From contig CAJKPX010000004.1 of the NCBI GenBank assembly GCA_905201895.1, positions 1 to 64,000 on the forward strand: 64,000 nt of DNA, written 5' to 3'. Both the position numbers and the translations under genes were made by a program. Positions 1-8,940 of the stretch are shown one piece after another (position 1 is the first letter of the stretch; each line of letters begins with the position of its first letter). Source of the DNA: an uncultured Eubacteriales bacterium (GTDB taxonomy: Bacteria > Bacillota > Clostridia > Oscillospirales > CAG-272). The notes beneath the pieces were generated by a model. It had not been told where the DNA came from. It made no database searches and worked only from the letters and a program-made list of their open reading frames with translations.

Positions 1-28
1 GGGCTCACATGGTGAGCCCCGTCTCTTT
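1..28 (-). terminator. Hairpin downstream of tRNA-Arg, probable terminator
   Basis: An 8-base perfect inverted repeat (GGGCTCAC at 1-8, GTGAGCCC at 12-19) lies immediately downstream of the minus-strand tRNA. The window ends before a U-tract on the minus strand could be checked, so the terminator role is inferred from position and stem strength. Confidence 0.5.
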
Positions 29-103
29 TGGCACCCGCAACGGGAATCGAACCCATAACTACCCCTTAGGAGGGGGCTATTATATCCATTTAACTATGCA
101 GGC
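29..103 (-). tRNA. tRNA-Arg (anticodon CCU)
   Basis: The minus strand folds as a complete cloverleaf: acceptor strand GCCTGCA pairs with TGCGGGT (with G-U pairs), the anticodon stem GCCCC/GGGGT encloses the loop CTCCTAA, and the T arm TGGG-TTCGATT-CCCG is canonical. The loop puts CCT at positions 34-36, so it decodes AGG arginine codons. The 3' end is followed by an encoded CCA after discriminator G. Confidence 0.93.
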
Positions 104-248
104 ATTGTGATACGGTATATTATACCACGGTGGAGAAAAAAATGCAAGTCCTTTCGGTTAAGAAACGAAAAAATTTCTCTTTCCAGCTTAAAATCGGGGG
201 TGTTTTATACCAAAAGAGGGGGTGTTTTTTATTTTTTTGCTTTTGTAC

Positions 249-277
249 TTGAAAAATACGCATCGGTAATTTATAAT
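249..277 (+). promoter_or_regulatory. SigA-type promoter of rhaA
   Basis: TTGAAA at 249-254 and TATAAT at 272-277 are separated by exactly 17 bases, about 45 bases upstream of the rhaA start. Confidence 0.75.
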
Positions 278-322
278 TAAAGGGTAAGAATTTTGCATAT
301 TCCGCAAATACGGAGGTTTATT

Positions 323-1573
323 ATGACACAAAAGGAACTTTATCAGATCGCGAAGGAGCGCTATGCGGCGATCGGCATTGACACCGAGGCTGCCATCGAG
401 GCGCTCTCCAAGGTTTCGATCTCGATGCACTGCTGGCAAGGCGACGACGTGCGTGGCTTTGAAAATCCAGGTGAGTTGACCGGCGGCATTCAGGCAACCG
501 GAAACTATCCCGGTGCGGCAACCACGCCCGCAGAGCTGATGCAGGACATCGACAAGGCGTTCTCGCTCATTCCCGGCAAGCACAACGTCAACGTACACGC
601 CTGCTACGGCGTCTACCCCGACGGCAAGATTCCCGATCGCGACGCTATCCGCCCCGAGGACTTCAAGCCCTGGGTCGATTTTGCAAAGGCACGCGGAATC
701 GGCTTGGATTTCAACCCCACCTACTTCTCGCACCCCCTCGCTGCCGATGGCACGCTGACCAACCCCAACGAGGAAATCCGTGCTTTCTGGATTCGCCACG
801 GAATTGCCTGCATCCGTATCTCGGAGTATTTTGCACGCGAAACGGGCTTCCCCTGTCTGATGAACATTTGGATTCCCGACGGCATGAAGGAAATCCCCGC
901 CGACCGTTTGGGTCCGAGAATGCGCTACATGGATTCGCTCGATCAAATTCTCGGCTGCGGCTACGATAAAAATCTGGTCAACGTTACGCTGGAGTCCAAG
1001 GTGTTCGGCATCGGTCTGGAGTCCTACACCGCTGGCTCTGCCGAGTTCGCGCTCTCCTACGCCACCACGCGCGGCATCGTTCCGCTCATGGACAACGGAC
1101 ACTACCACCCCACCGAGCTGGTATCCGACAAAATCTCGGCTCTGCTCTGCTTCAATCCCAAGATCGCGCTCCACGTCACGCGCGGCGTACGTTGGGATTC
1201 CGACCACGTGGTCCGTTATGACGATGAAACCGTTGAGATGATGAAGGAGATCGTTCGCAACGATGCACTCGATCGCGTGATCCTCGCAACCGACTTTTTC
1301 GACGCCTCGATCAACCGCATCGCTGCATGGGTGATCGGTATGCGCTCGGTACAAAAGGCGCTGCTCACCGCACTCCTGCTCCCCAACGCAAAGCTCAAGG
1401 CACTGCAAGACAGCCTCAACTTTACCGAAATGATGATGCTGCAGGAGGAGATGAAGTTCTTCCCTGTTGGCGACGTTTGGAACGAGTTCTGCGCTCGTGC
1501 GGGCATTCCAGGTGACGCGGCATGGTTTGAGACCGTGCGCGAGTATGAAGAAACCGTACTGAAAAACAGATAA
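323..1573 (+). CDS. rhaA: L-rhamnose isomerase
   Basis: Converts L-rhamnose to L-rhamnulose in the cytoplasm. The 416-residue product has the usual RhaA length and recognisable family blocks: SMHCWQGDDV near residue 35, GGIQATGNYPG near 55, FNPTYFSHP near 135 and the metal-site segment DNGHYHPTE near 260. I chose the ATG at 323 because GGAGG lies at 312-316; an in-frame ATG upstream at 293 has no ribosome site. It sits directly behind a strong promoter and ahead of rhamnose mutarotase. No rhamnulokinase or rhamnulose-phosphate aldolase is present in the window, so the rest of the pathway must be encoded elsewhere. Confidence 0.95.
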   Translation: MTQKELYQIAKERYAAIGIDTEAAIEALSKVSISMHCWQGDDVRGFENPGELTGGIQATGNYPGAATTPAELMQDIDKAFSLIPGKHNVNVHACYGVYPDGKIPDRDAIRPEDFKPWVDFAKARGIGLDFNPTYFSHPLAADGTLTNPNEEIRAFWIRHGIACIRISEYFARETGFPCLMNIWIPDGMKEIPADRLGPRMRYMDSLDQILGCGYDKNLVNVTLESKVFGIGLESYTAGSAEFALSYATTRGIVPLMDNGHYHPTELVSDKISALLCFNPKIALHVTRGVRWDSDHVVRYDDETVEMMKEIVRNDALDRVILATDFFDASINRIAAWVIGMRSVQKALLTALLLPNAKLKALQDSLNFTEMMMLQEEMKFFPVGDVWNEFCARAGIPGDAAWFETVREYEETVLKNR

Positions 1574-1588
1574 AAAACGCAAAATATG

Positions 1589-1638
1589 AACGGTGCTGCA
1601 AAAGCGGCTTTCAAGTTTCGCTGAGCAGCACCGTTTTT
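1589..1638 (+). terminator. Intercistronic terminator/attenuator between rhaA and rhaM
   Basis: AACGGTGCTGC (1589-1599) pairs with GCAGCACCGTT (1625-1635) and is followed by a run of T. It should reduce but need not abolish read-through into rhaM and the GH28 gene, for which I see no separate strong promoter. Confidence 0.65.
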
Positions 1639-1670
1639 CAATCACAAAAAACGTACGGGGAGGTTTTTCT

Positions 1671-1997
1671 ATGCCGCGAAAGGCATCTGTTATGAAATTA
1701 TATCCGGGGATGGCGGAGGAATACGAAAAGCGTCACGCACAGCTCTGGCCCGAGATCATCGAAGCGATCTATCGCGACGGCTGCAAGAGCTATTCGATCT
1801 TTCACGATCCCGAAACCAATCTTTTATTTGAATACCTTGAAATAGAGAATGAAAATGTTTGGGCAGCACGCGGCGGATCCGAGATCATCCAAAAATGGTG
1901 GGACTATATGGCAGATATTATGGAAACAAATGAAGACAATAGCCCCGTCTGCCGACCGATCAACGAGGTTTTTCATTTAGAAAAAACCAACCCGTAA
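1671..1997 (+). CDS. rhaM: L-rhamnose mutarotase
   Basis: Interconverts alpha and beta anomers of L-rhamnose so that the isomerase receives its preferred form. The 108-residue product matches the small ferredoxin-like-fold mutarotase family in length and in the blocks LYPGMAEEYEKRHAQLWPE near the N-terminus (catalytic His/Glu region), SYSIFHDPETNLLFEY in the middle and WWDYMADIME near residue 80. The ATG at 1671 follows GGGGAGG about ten bases upstream. It lies between rhaA and the GH28-like gene on the same strand. Confidence 0.92.
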   Translation: MPRKASVMKLYPGMAEEYEKRHAQLWPEIIEAIYRDGCKSYSIFHDPETNLLFEYLEIENENVWAARGGSEIIQKWWDYMADIMETNEDNSPVCRPINEVFHLEKTNP

Positions 1998-2031
1998 ACA
2001 TACTAATTCGATAGCAAGAGGATAAAAGCAA

Positions 2032-3195
2032 ATGAACCGATATTTGATTACCGACTACGGAGTTGCAGAAAACTGCAAGAAACTGCAAACAGAGAAAATT
2101 CAAGCCGTGCTTGATCGCTGTTTGAACGGAGGCGGAACCGTTGTGATCCCGAAGGGGCGCTTTTATACGGCGGCGCTCTATCTCCATTCCAACACAACGC
2201 TGTATCTTGAAAAGGGTGCCGAGCTTTACGGCAGTGACAACTGCGACGATTATGAAATTTTCCCGATTTCGGAGAAAATCGAGATGCGCTCGGATATGGA
2301 GCTGATCACGCAGTATTACGGTACTCCGTGGGAAAGCTATCGCAGAGCGATCATCTCGTCCTACGGCGAGAAAAACGTCTCCATTATCGGAGAATGTGAT
2401 TCGGTGATAGACGGCGTGAACTGCTATGACCCCAACGGCGAGGAAAAATACCGCGGACCTCACGTGATCTTCTTTTCCTGCTGTGAAAACGTTCTGTTTG
2501 AGGGCTACACCGCTCGACACAGCGGCAATTTTCTTCACGAGGCAAATAACTGCAAAAGCCTCACCATGCGGCGCGTGACCTGCCTCGGCGGCTCTGACGG
2601 CATTCATCTGCACTGCACCGAAAACGCATTGATCGAGGATTGCCTGTTCAAAACGGGAGATGATTGCATTGCGGGAATCAATATCCGCAATTTGACGGTC
2701 AGACGGTGTGTTTTGAACACCTCCTGCAATTTGTTTCGGATAGGCGGCGTTGGAATTCACGTAGAAAACGTGTACGCATACGGTCCCGGCTATTATCCGC
2801 ATCGAAAAACCGTGGTAAAAGGCAAAAAAAACGAGTTGCCGAGAGAGGAAGGACGCCACAATCTTTTGCAGCTTGTAGAATATTTTGCAAGCACAAACTA
2901 TCCCTATGAGCCCTCGGACATCCATTTTCGGGACTGCGTAATCGAGAATGCCAAGGGTATTTTGAGATACCTCGCAGATCACGGAAAGCTGCAAAGCGGA
3001 ACGCATCTCGGTAAATTCACGCTGACGAACGTGCGCTTTACCGATTTGAAGGAAAGCTCCAAACCCATGGCAAACGCCGACGAGCCCTTGACCGTTGTGA
3101 TGAAAAACGTCTCTGTCTCGTTCCATGAATCTGCCGAATGCTCGGCTCCGTTTACGCTTGAGGAAAATTCCAACACGACTCTGATCGTTGAATAA
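2032..3195 (+). CDS. GH28-like right-handed beta-helix glycosidase
   Basis: The 387-residue product has repeated short beta-helix coils (for example SLTMRRVTC, ALIEDCLF, NLTVRRCVL) and the GH28 acid residues in order: GSDGIHLH near 185, TGDDCIAG near 208 and a CNLFRIGG block near 230 in the place of the family's RIK-type motif. Family members cleave polygalacturonan or rhamnogalacturonan; the adjacent rhamnose genes favour a rhamnose-containing pectic oligosaccharide. There is no signal peptide, so it probably acts on imported oligosaccharides in the cytoplasm. Exact specificity cannot be read from the sequence; a relative of unsaturated or terminal-sugar-cleaving GH28 enzymes is possible. 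Confidence 0.75.
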   Translation: MNRYLITDYGVAENCKKLQTEKIQAVLDRCLNGGGTVVIPKGRFYTAALYLHSNTTLYLEKGAELYGSDNCDDYEIFPISEKIEMRSDMELITQYYGTPWESYRRAIISSYGEKNVSIIGECDSVIDGVNCYDPNGEEKYRGPHVIFFSCCENVLFEGYTARHSGNFLHEANNCKSLTMRRVTCLGGSDGIHLHCTENALIEDCLFKTGDDCIAGINIRNLTVRRCVLNTSCNLFRIGGVGIHVENVYAYGPGYYPHRKTVVKGKKNELPREEGRHNLLQLVEYFASTNYPYEPSDIHFRDCVIENAKGILRYLADHGKLQSGTHLGKFTLTNVRFTDLKESSKPMANADEPLTVVMKNVSVSFHESAECSAPFTLEENSNTTLIVE

Positions 3196-3204
3196 AAAGC
3201 AAAA

Positions 3205-3260
3205 CAAAACGCGGTTGTACCATGCCACCATGATACAACCGCATTTTGTTTTTGATTTTT
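3205..3260. terminator. Bidirectional terminator
   Basis: A long imperfect stem (3205-3219 with 3234-3248) is followed by T-rich DNA on the plus strand and A-rich DNA before it, so it can stop both the rhamnose operon and the convergent topB gene. Confidence 0.75.
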
Positions 3261-5513
3261 TTAATATCCCGGCGGCGGCTCGGGGAGCGGCGGCTCCTCT
3301 CCGTCCCACACGGGAAGCGCAGACCCGTTCTGCGGATAGGGTGCAGCACTCTGTGCGGACGGTTGACGCTTTTCAAAGTCAAACACTGCCCTGCCGTTCT
3401 CGAGCTTGAGTGCCGCCTCGAAGCTCTTGCCCGATTTGGGTGAGATAAAACCGCTGATGATGGGAGTTCTCCCCTTTTCGGTGAGTTCCTTGAGCATGGC
3501 AACCGAAATCACGCGACTGCAAATGCTGATATTGACCGAGAATTTGCAGCCATCTTTGTATCCGGAACAGCCGTAAAAGCTTCGCTGACGCTTCATTTCC
3601 TTGCCGCAAAGCGGACAGGTTGCAACCACGTCGCCGAAAAAACCCGTGTCGCTCTCCCGCACAAAGCTCTCGTCGGTCTTTTTATCAAACACCTCTTGAA
3701 TCTCGCGCTCGGCGAGCTTAACGCTCTCCTCCACGCTCATGGTGCCGCGATACACCTTTTTAAGTGCCTGACCAAGCTCGGAGGTTTTGTATTTATCCAT
3801 CGTGATCTGCATTTGCAAGAGCGATTCGATGAGAAATTCTCCGCCCGGCAGGATGGTGTAAACGTCCTTTTTCAGTTCAATATAACCGCTTTTTCGCGCG
3901 TTATCAATGATACCCGTGCGCGTTGCCTCGGTTCCGAGCTCCAATCCCTCAAATATCGCGCGATAGTCCTCGCGGTCATCGCTTCCGATACTGTCCTCGC
4001 CGTCCGACGCGGCATCGGCACTCTCCTTTGTTCCCTTTTTCTCGTCCTTGAAGGGATTTTTGAGATAGTTGTTGAGCGTTTCAATCGTATAATGCTTTGG
4101 CGGTGAGGTTTCCTTTTCGGTGGGCTTGAAGTCGATATTCACCGCATCTCCCTTTTGGAGCGCGGGCAGGAGCTTGTCCTTTTGGCTGAAATCGTCATAT
4201 TTCGTCCAACCGCGCTCAACCACCGTCATGCCCTTGAGCGTAAAAGTCTCGAGCTCGCCAACCGCGATCGTGATCTCGGTACGCGAAACGATGCAATCCT
4301 CGGCGCAGAACACCGCAACGAAGCGGCGGAACACCGTAGAATAAACCTGCATCTCGCGATCGGTCAACTGTGCCTTTGTGGGAATCTTGTAGGTTGGGGT
4401 GAGCGCCGAGTGCGACTCGATCTTGCTATCGTCGAAGATGGTTTTCTGATCCTTAAATTTCACGGGATAACCAAGCTTAGCGCATCCTGCAAGGATCTGA
4501 CGGATCTTATCCTTTTCTGCCGTTGCAAGATACTCGGAGTTGGTTCTGGGATAGGTCAGATAGCCTTTTTCATAGAGCCCCTGCACGATGGCAAGGCTCT
4601 CCTGCATCGACATCTTATATTTTTTACCGAGCACGTTCTGCAGCTTGGAGAGCGAATAGAGCTTGCCGGGAAAGAGCTTTTCCTTTTTGTTCTTGACCCC
4701 GGTTACCACCGCACCCGTTTCGTTGTATTTACGGCACATTGCCTGCGCCGCGGGCAATTGATCGCCGTCGAACTTATTTTTTGAGGTGAGCTCCACCACC
4801 TCACCGTTGGTTGCCTCACGGCTGACCATGGCAAAATACTTGCCCGGGACGAATTTTCGGATTGCCATATCGCGATCATAGATCGCCTTGACGATCGGCA
4901 CGATCACGCGCCCTACGCGAAGCAGGGTTCCGGTTTTGATGCTGGCATAACGCGTCAGGTTCACGCCGTAGAGCCAATCAATATAGGTGCGAGCAAAGCC
5001 CTCTGCGGCGAGCAAATCGTAGGAGTCCTCCTCCTTCATGTCTGCAAGCGCCTTTGCAACGGTTTGCGGAGTTTGGTCGGGAAGCCAGAGGCGCTTCTGC
5101 GTCTTTTTGGTCTTGAGTGCGTTGTTAATACACAAGCGCACGATGATCTCACCCTCGCGGTCGGCGTCGCCGGCGTTGACCACGGTGTCCACGTCCTCGC
5201 GGTTGCAGAGTGTGCGGATTACCTCGAATTGCTGACGAACGCCCGAATCGACCTGCTTGTCGGGTCCACGACGCAGCTCAAAGCGGAAATCCGACGGAAA
5301 GCACGGGAGATTCTGAAGCGTCCAGCGTTGCTTTTCCCCATTGGTTGGAGTGGGAGAGTACGCCTCAACGTCGCACAGGGAAAACAGGTGTCCGAATGCC
5401 CACGTAATCAGGTATCCGCACCCTTCCAGGTAGCCTTGTCGCCGCTGCATCTGTCCGATGCCCGCCGCGATATTGCGTGCCAGGCTCGGCTTTTCTGCAA
5501 TGATCAGAATCAT
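3261..5513 (-). CDS. topB: DNA topoisomerase III (type IA)
   Basis: Relaxes negatively supercoiled DNA and decatenates intermediates through a 5'-phosphotyrosine. The 750-residue protein begins with the Toprim segment MILIIAEKPSLARNIA, carries the acidic DADREGE motif at about 116-122, and has the active-site block TYPRTNS with the catalytic Tyr near 321. A charged insertion around 505-530 and a C-terminal Cys4 zinc ribbon (CPLCG...C...C, about 660-690) are present, ending in a Pro-rich tail. The start at 5513 is preceded by GGAGGGG; an in-frame upstream start is poorer. TopB paralogues are often carried by mobile elements, but nothing mobile is visible here. Confidence 0.93.
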   Translation of the reverse strand: MILIIAEKPSLARNIAAGIGQMQRRQGYLEGCGYLITWAFGHLFSLCDVEAYSPTPTNGEKQRWTLQNLPCFPSDFRFELRRGPDKQVDSGVRQQFEVIRTLCNREDVDTVVNAGDADREGEIIVRLCINNALKTKKTQKRLWLPDQTPQTVAKALADMKEEDSYDLLAAEGFARTYIDWLYGVNLTRYASIKTGTLLRVGRVIVPIVKAIYDRDMAIRKFVPGKYFAMVSREATNGEVVELTSKNKFDGDQLPAAQAMCRKYNETGAVVTGVKNKKEKLFPGKLYSLSKLQNVLGKKYKMSMQESLAIVQGLYEKGYLTYPRTNSEYLATAEKDKIRQILAGCAKLGYPVKFKDQKTIFDDSKIESHSALTPTYKIPTKAQLTDREMQVYSTVFRRFVAVFCAEDCIVSRTEITIAVGELETFTLKGMTVVERGWTKYDDFSQKDKLLPALQKGDAVNIDFKPTEKETSPPKHYTIETLNNYLKNPFKDEKKGTKESADAASDGEDSIGSDDREDYRAIFEGLELGTEATRTGIIDNARKSGYIELKKDVYTILPGGEFLIESLLQMQITMDKYKTSELGQALKKVYRGTMSVEESVKLAEREIQEVFDKKTDESFVRESDTGFFGDVVATCPLCGKEMKRQRSFYGCSGYKDGCKFSVNISICSRVISVAMLKELTEKGRTPIISGFISPKSGKSFEAALKLENGRAVFDFEKRQPSAQSAAPYPQNGSALPVWDGEEPPLPEPPPGY

Positions 5514-5539
5514 ACCGATGCTCCCCTCCTTCAAACAAT

Positions 5540-5584
5540 ACAATACCGCAGTCCTGCCGGAAATTCACGCGCAGAACTGCGGTA
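5540..5584 (-). terminator. Hairpin after the small P-loop gene
   Basis: TACCGCAGT (5544-5552) and ACTGCGGTA (5576-5584) form a 9-base stem between the P-loop gene and topB. The minus-strand tail is only moderately T-rich, so it may be a partial terminator. Confidence 0.5.
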
Positions 5585-5606
5585 GATTCATTTTTGATCC
5601 TGTGGA

Positions 5607-6014
5607 TCAGATGAACTTGCGAACGGTCTCGGAAGCCGCGCTCTCATCCATCGAAACGGTCATAGTGAGATTGATGTCAATCTTGCTCACCAGCTTCTCA
5701 AGCTCAACAACGAGATTCTCGAATGCGGGAATATCGCCGCGGCAGATCTTAAGCGTACCGTCGATAAAGAGGTCGGTCACGTCATGATTGCTTGCAAGAA
5801 TACCTGCAATAAAGCCATAGAGCGACTGTGCGTCGGTGATCATGTATTCGTCAGCATCGACCAGACGAGCGGTCGGCTTAATATCATATCTCAGCTTTAC
5901 ACCCTTTTCGATGCAAACAACGTCGCCCTTGGTAACTGCAAGTGCACCGTTGACAAGGTTGATCAGGGTCTTGGTTTTTCCGGTACCTTTTACGCCGATA
6001 ATTAATTTTAACAT
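5607..6014 (-). CDS. Small P-loop ATPase-like protein of unknown function
   Basis: The 135-residue product opens with a Walker A motif, IIGVKGTGKTK at about 4-14, and ends in a helical and beta segment with an acidic patch (MTVSMDESAASE). No clear HTH or helicase motif is visible. LFIDGTLKI near 90 could serve as a Walker B-like strand. Similar short single-domain ATP-binding proteins occur in Clostridia but I cannot assign a role. The ATG at 6014 is preferred over an ATG at 6032 because GGAGG sits 10-12 bases before it. It has its own strong promoter. Confidence 0.75.
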   Translation of the reverse strand: MLKLIIGVKGTGKTKTLINLVNGALAVTKGDVVCIEKGVKLRYDIKPTARLVDADEYMITDAQSLYGFIAGILASNHDVTDLFIDGTLKICRGDIPAFENLVVELEKLVSKIDINLTMTVSMDESAASETVRKFI

Positions 6015-6071
6015 AAGCTTATCCTCCATCAAATCCGAGCAGAAAACGGGGTTCTCCGCTCTTGTACTTTC

Positions 6072-6100
6072 ATTATACCAAACTTCGGAAATAAAGTCAA
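6072..6100 (-). promoter_or_regulatory. SigA-type promoter of the small P-loop gene
   Basis: On the minus strand TTGACT (6095-6100) and TATAAT (6072-6077) are 17 bases apart, about 60 bases before the start codon. Confidence 0.8.
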
Positions 6101-6121
6101 GAGTTTTTCTTGGGTAAGACG

Positions 6122-7462
6122 TTAATTTTTCAGTCTTTCTTCCAATTCTTTCCGCATTTCCTCATATCCGGGCTTGCCGAGAAGCGCAAACATATTCTTT
6201 TTGTATGCCTCGACGCCGGGCTGGTCGAAGGGATTGACCGCGAGCAGGTAGCCCGAGATCGCGCAGGAAAGCTCGAAGAAGTAGAGCAGCTCACCCAGAA
6301 CAAACTCGCTCTTTTCGCTCACCTCGATGAGAATGTTGGGAACACCGCCGTCCACGTGTGCCAGGATCGTGCCCTGCATTGCGGTCTTCTTAACATAGTT
6401 GAGGTCCATTCCCGAGAGGAAGTTGAGTCCGTCGATGTTTGCGGGATCGTTGGGAATCTCAAATGCGCTCTTGGTGTCAACAATATCAACAACAGTTTCA
6501 AACATGGTACGGCTGCCGTCCTGCACGAACTGACCGAGCGAATGCAGGTCGGTGGAATAGATCACCGATGCGGGATAGATGCCCTTGAGGTCCTTTCCCT
6601 CGCTCTCGCCGTAGAGCTGCTTCCACCACTCGTTGAACATTGCAGAGAAGGGCTCGTAGCTTGCCAGAACCTCCATCGTTTTACCCTTGCGGTAGAGGAT
6701 GTTACGGATTGCGGCATAGCGATAGCAATCGTTCTTGGAGAGATCAGGGTTGGCATATGCATGGCTTGCTGCTGCTGCGCCCTCCATCAGCTTCACGATA
6801 TCAATGCCTGCGGCAGCGATCGGGAGAAGTCCAACGGCGGAGAGCACCGAGAAGCGACCTCCAACGTCATCCGGAACCACAAAGGTTTCATAGCCCTCCT
6901 CGGTTGCGAACTGCTTGAGCGTGCCGCGTGCCTTGTCGGTGGTAACGAAGATACGGTCCTTTGCGCCTGCCTTGCCGTACTTCTTCTCGAGAAGTGCACG
7001 GAACACACGGAAAGCGATCGCAGGCTCGGTGGTGGTGCCCGACTTGGAGATCACGTTGACGCAAACGTCCTTATCCTCGCAGATCGCGATAAGCTCATTG
7101 AGTGCGTCGGCGCTGATGCAGTTGCCTGCGAAGTAGATGTCGGGAGTATCCTTTTTGAGCGTGTTATAGAGCGGAGATTTGAGATATTCGATCACGGCGC
7201 GTGCTCCCAGATAGGAACCGCCGATACCGATCACGATCAGAACGTCGCAGCTCTTGCGGATTCTTTCGGCGCTTGCCTGAATGCGGGCAAACTCCTCCTT
7301 GTCATAGTTCTCGGGCAGGTTGATCCATCCGAGAAAATCCGCGCCGGGACCGGTCTTGCTGCGGAGCATGCTGTCTGCAAGCGTGACCTGAGGCTGGATG
7401 CGCTCATATTCGTGCGCGTTAATAAACTGGGAAACATACTTGTCGCTGAGTTTGATAGCCAT
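6122..7462 (-). CDS. pgi: Glucose-6-phosphate isomerase
   Basis: Interconverts glucose 6-phosphate and fructose 6-phosphate in glycolysis and gluconeogenesis. The 446-residue product is the short bacterial form typical of Bacillota. The phosphosugar-binding SIS fold is marked by VIGIGGSYLGARA near 98, SKSGTTTEPAIAFR near 165 and GGRFSVLSAVGLLP near 225; the C-terminal QPGVEAYK segment carries the catalytic Lys region. The start at 7462 gives MAIKLSDKYV and is backed by a promoter 40-65 bases upstream. Confidence 0.96.
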   Translation of the reverse strand: MAIKLSDKYVSQFINAHEYERIQPQVTLADSMLRSKTGPGADFLGWINLPENYDKEEFARIQASAERIRKSCDVLIVIGIGGSYLGARAVIEYLKSPLYNTLKKDTPDIYFAGNCISADALNELIAICEDKDVCVNVISKSGTTTEPAIAFRVFRALLEKKYGKAGAKDRIFVTTDKARGTLKQFATEEGYETFVVPDDVGGRFSVLSAVGLLPIAAAGIDIVKLMEGAAAASHAYANPDLSKNDCYRYAAIRNILYRKGKTMEVLASYEPFSAMFNEWWKQLYGESEGKDLKGIYPASVIYSTDLHSLGQFVQDGSRTMFETVVDIVDTKSAFEIPNDPANIDGLNFLSGMDLNYVKKTAMQGTILAHVDGGVPNILIEVSEKSEFVLGELLYFFELSCAISGYLLAVNPFDQPGVEAYKKNMFALLGKPGYEEMRKELEERLKN

Positions 7463-7498
7463 TGCTTAAAAACCGTCCTTTTTTCAATTCTACCAAAC

Positions 7499-7527
7499 AT
7501 TATACAACATTTACGCCGAAATTACAA
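7499..7527 (-). promoter_or_regulatory. SigA-type promoter of pgi
   Basis: Minus strand TTGTAA (7522-7527), 17-base spacer, TATAAT (7499-7504). Confidence 0.7.
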
Positions 7528-7597
7528 GATGATTTTCAAAAATATATTACAAAAATTCGACACTTTTTTGCTAAAAAAACGGTATTTTGCCTTGTTT

Positions 7598-8806
7598 TCA
7601 AATCAAGGTAAAGCGAGCTGCCATGCGCACAAGTATCTGGAAGAAATTGATGCGATCAACGTCCGACTCCGCTACGATCGGAATCAATCCGATCACGCGC
7701 CCACCCGAAAGAAACTCAACCGACCCCAGCGTATCCCCTGCCCTGATCGGTGCCGCAATCCGCTCAGGAAGTGAGATGCGCATCTCCACGCTACCAACCT
7801 CACTCTTTGGAAGAACAACCGAAAAAGCGCCATAGGAGATCGGACAGGTGTTACACGCGCCGCCCGTGACAGTGATCGGCTCGGGGGTACCTGCTTCGGT
7901 TCGGTAGAGCCCAAAGCTTGCAAAGCCCCAATCGAGCAGTTGGGTTGCGATTGCATTGCGAGCGTCACGCGAGTCGGCTCCCATAATCACGCAAATGAGC
8001 GAAAGCCCGTCACGCTCCGCCGTGGCACTCACGCAAAAGCCCGCCTTGGAGGTCGAGCCTGTTTTGAGCCCTGTGCAACCCTGATAAAAGCGAACGAGGC
8101 GGTTAGTATTCGTCAAGCCGAATTTCCCATTGCGAATGCTGTCCATCCAGATCGAGCTGTATTGCAGGATCGTTTCATGAGCGACGAGCGCTCGGGACAT
8201 CAGCGCAATATCGTATGCACTTGTCAGATGATGCTCGGCGGTATCGTCCAGACCCGTCACGTTTTCAAAACACGTTGCCGTCATACCGAGCGCTGCGGCG
8301 CGATCGTTCATTTTTTTCACAAATGCGGTCACGCTGCCCGCAATGTGCTCGGCGAGCGCCACCGCGGCATCGTTTGCCGATGCGATCACAACACTTTTGA
8401 GTAGGTCCTCCAGGGTCATACGCTCACCCTCCTTGAGATAGACCTGCGAGCCCCCCATTGAGGCGGCGTTTGCCGAGACCGAAACGGTGTCGTCGAGTCG
8501 CACTGTGCCGGCGTCGATCGCTTCCATCACGAGCAGAAGCGTCATGATCTTCGTCACCGATGCGGGCGGAAGTGCCTCATCGGAATTTTGCCGATAGAGC
8601 ACGGTCCCTGTGCTTGCCTCCATTAAAACGGCACTCTTACAGGCAAGATTGAGCGAGCCTTCCTCAATCTCAAGCTCCATTGCCTCCACCTCCCCCTTGA
8701 TCGGGACGGCTTCGTTTCCCTGCGCGTTGATCGGCAGGAGACCGCCCCAGGGCAAACACAAAAGAATCAAAAGCGCAAAAATTCGCAGATCTCTCGTTTT
8801 CATCAT
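7598..8806 (-). CDS. D-alanyl-D-alanine carboxypeptidase (penicillin-binding, S11 family)
   Basis: Trims the terminal D-Ala from peptidoglycan stem peptides outside the membrane. The 402-residue precursor starts with a signal peptide (charged MMKTRD, hydrophobic core to about 25, Ala-X-Ala-like end at INAQG). The three serine-acyltransferase motifs are present: SVTK near 83, SAN near 142 and KTG near 249. A C-terminal beta-rich domain follows, as in DacF/DacA. It resembles the Bacillus DacF class but gene-level orthology is not certain. Start: GAGGTGA lies 6 bases before the ATG at 8806; a second ATG directly follows. Confidence 0.93.
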   Translation of the reverse strand: MMKTRDLRIFALLILLCLPWGGLLPINAQGNEAVPIKGEVEAMELEIEEGSLNLACKSAVLMEASTGTVLYRQNSDEALPPASVTKIMTLLLVMEAIDAGTVRLDDTVSVSANAASMGGSQVYLKEGERMTLEDLLKSVVIASANDAAVALAEHIAGSVTAFVKKMNDRAAALGMTATCFENVTGLDDTAEHHLTSAYDIALMSRALVAHETILQYSSIWMDSIRNGKFGLTNTNRLVRFYQGCTGLKTGSTSKAGFCVSATAERDGLSLICVIMGADSRDARNAIATQLLDWGFASFGLYRTEAGTPEPITVTGGACNTCPISYGAFSVVLPKSEVGSVEMRISLPERIAAPIRAGDTLGSVEFLSGGRVIGLIPIVAESDVDRINFFQILVRMAARFTLI

Positions 8807-8878
8807 TCATCACCTCGTCATAACCTATGCTACAACGAAAAATTTTATGCAAAAAAGAAAAAATACAGATTACAATGC

Positions 8879-8907
8879 TTGACAAACGGCGCCAAAGCAA
8901 ATATAAT
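8879..8907 (+). promoter_or_regulatory. Consensus SigA promoter of the TIM-barrel isomerase gene
   Basis: A perfect TTGACA (8879-8884), 17-base spacer and TATAAT (8902-8907). The predicted transcript start near 8914 excludes the ATG codons further upstream in the same frame and supports the start at 8941. Confidence 0.85.
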
Positions 8908-8940
8908 AGAATTAAAATTGAAGAAAAGGATCGAAATGCT

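Noticed and set aside
2664..2909. Short plus-strand open frame inside the GH28-like gene
   Set aside because: Alternate frame of a supported gene with no independent start signal.
3261..5513. topB as a sign of an integrative element
   Set aside because: No relaxase, integrase, conjugation gene, attachment repeat or cargo is nearby, and neighbours are housekeeping genes.
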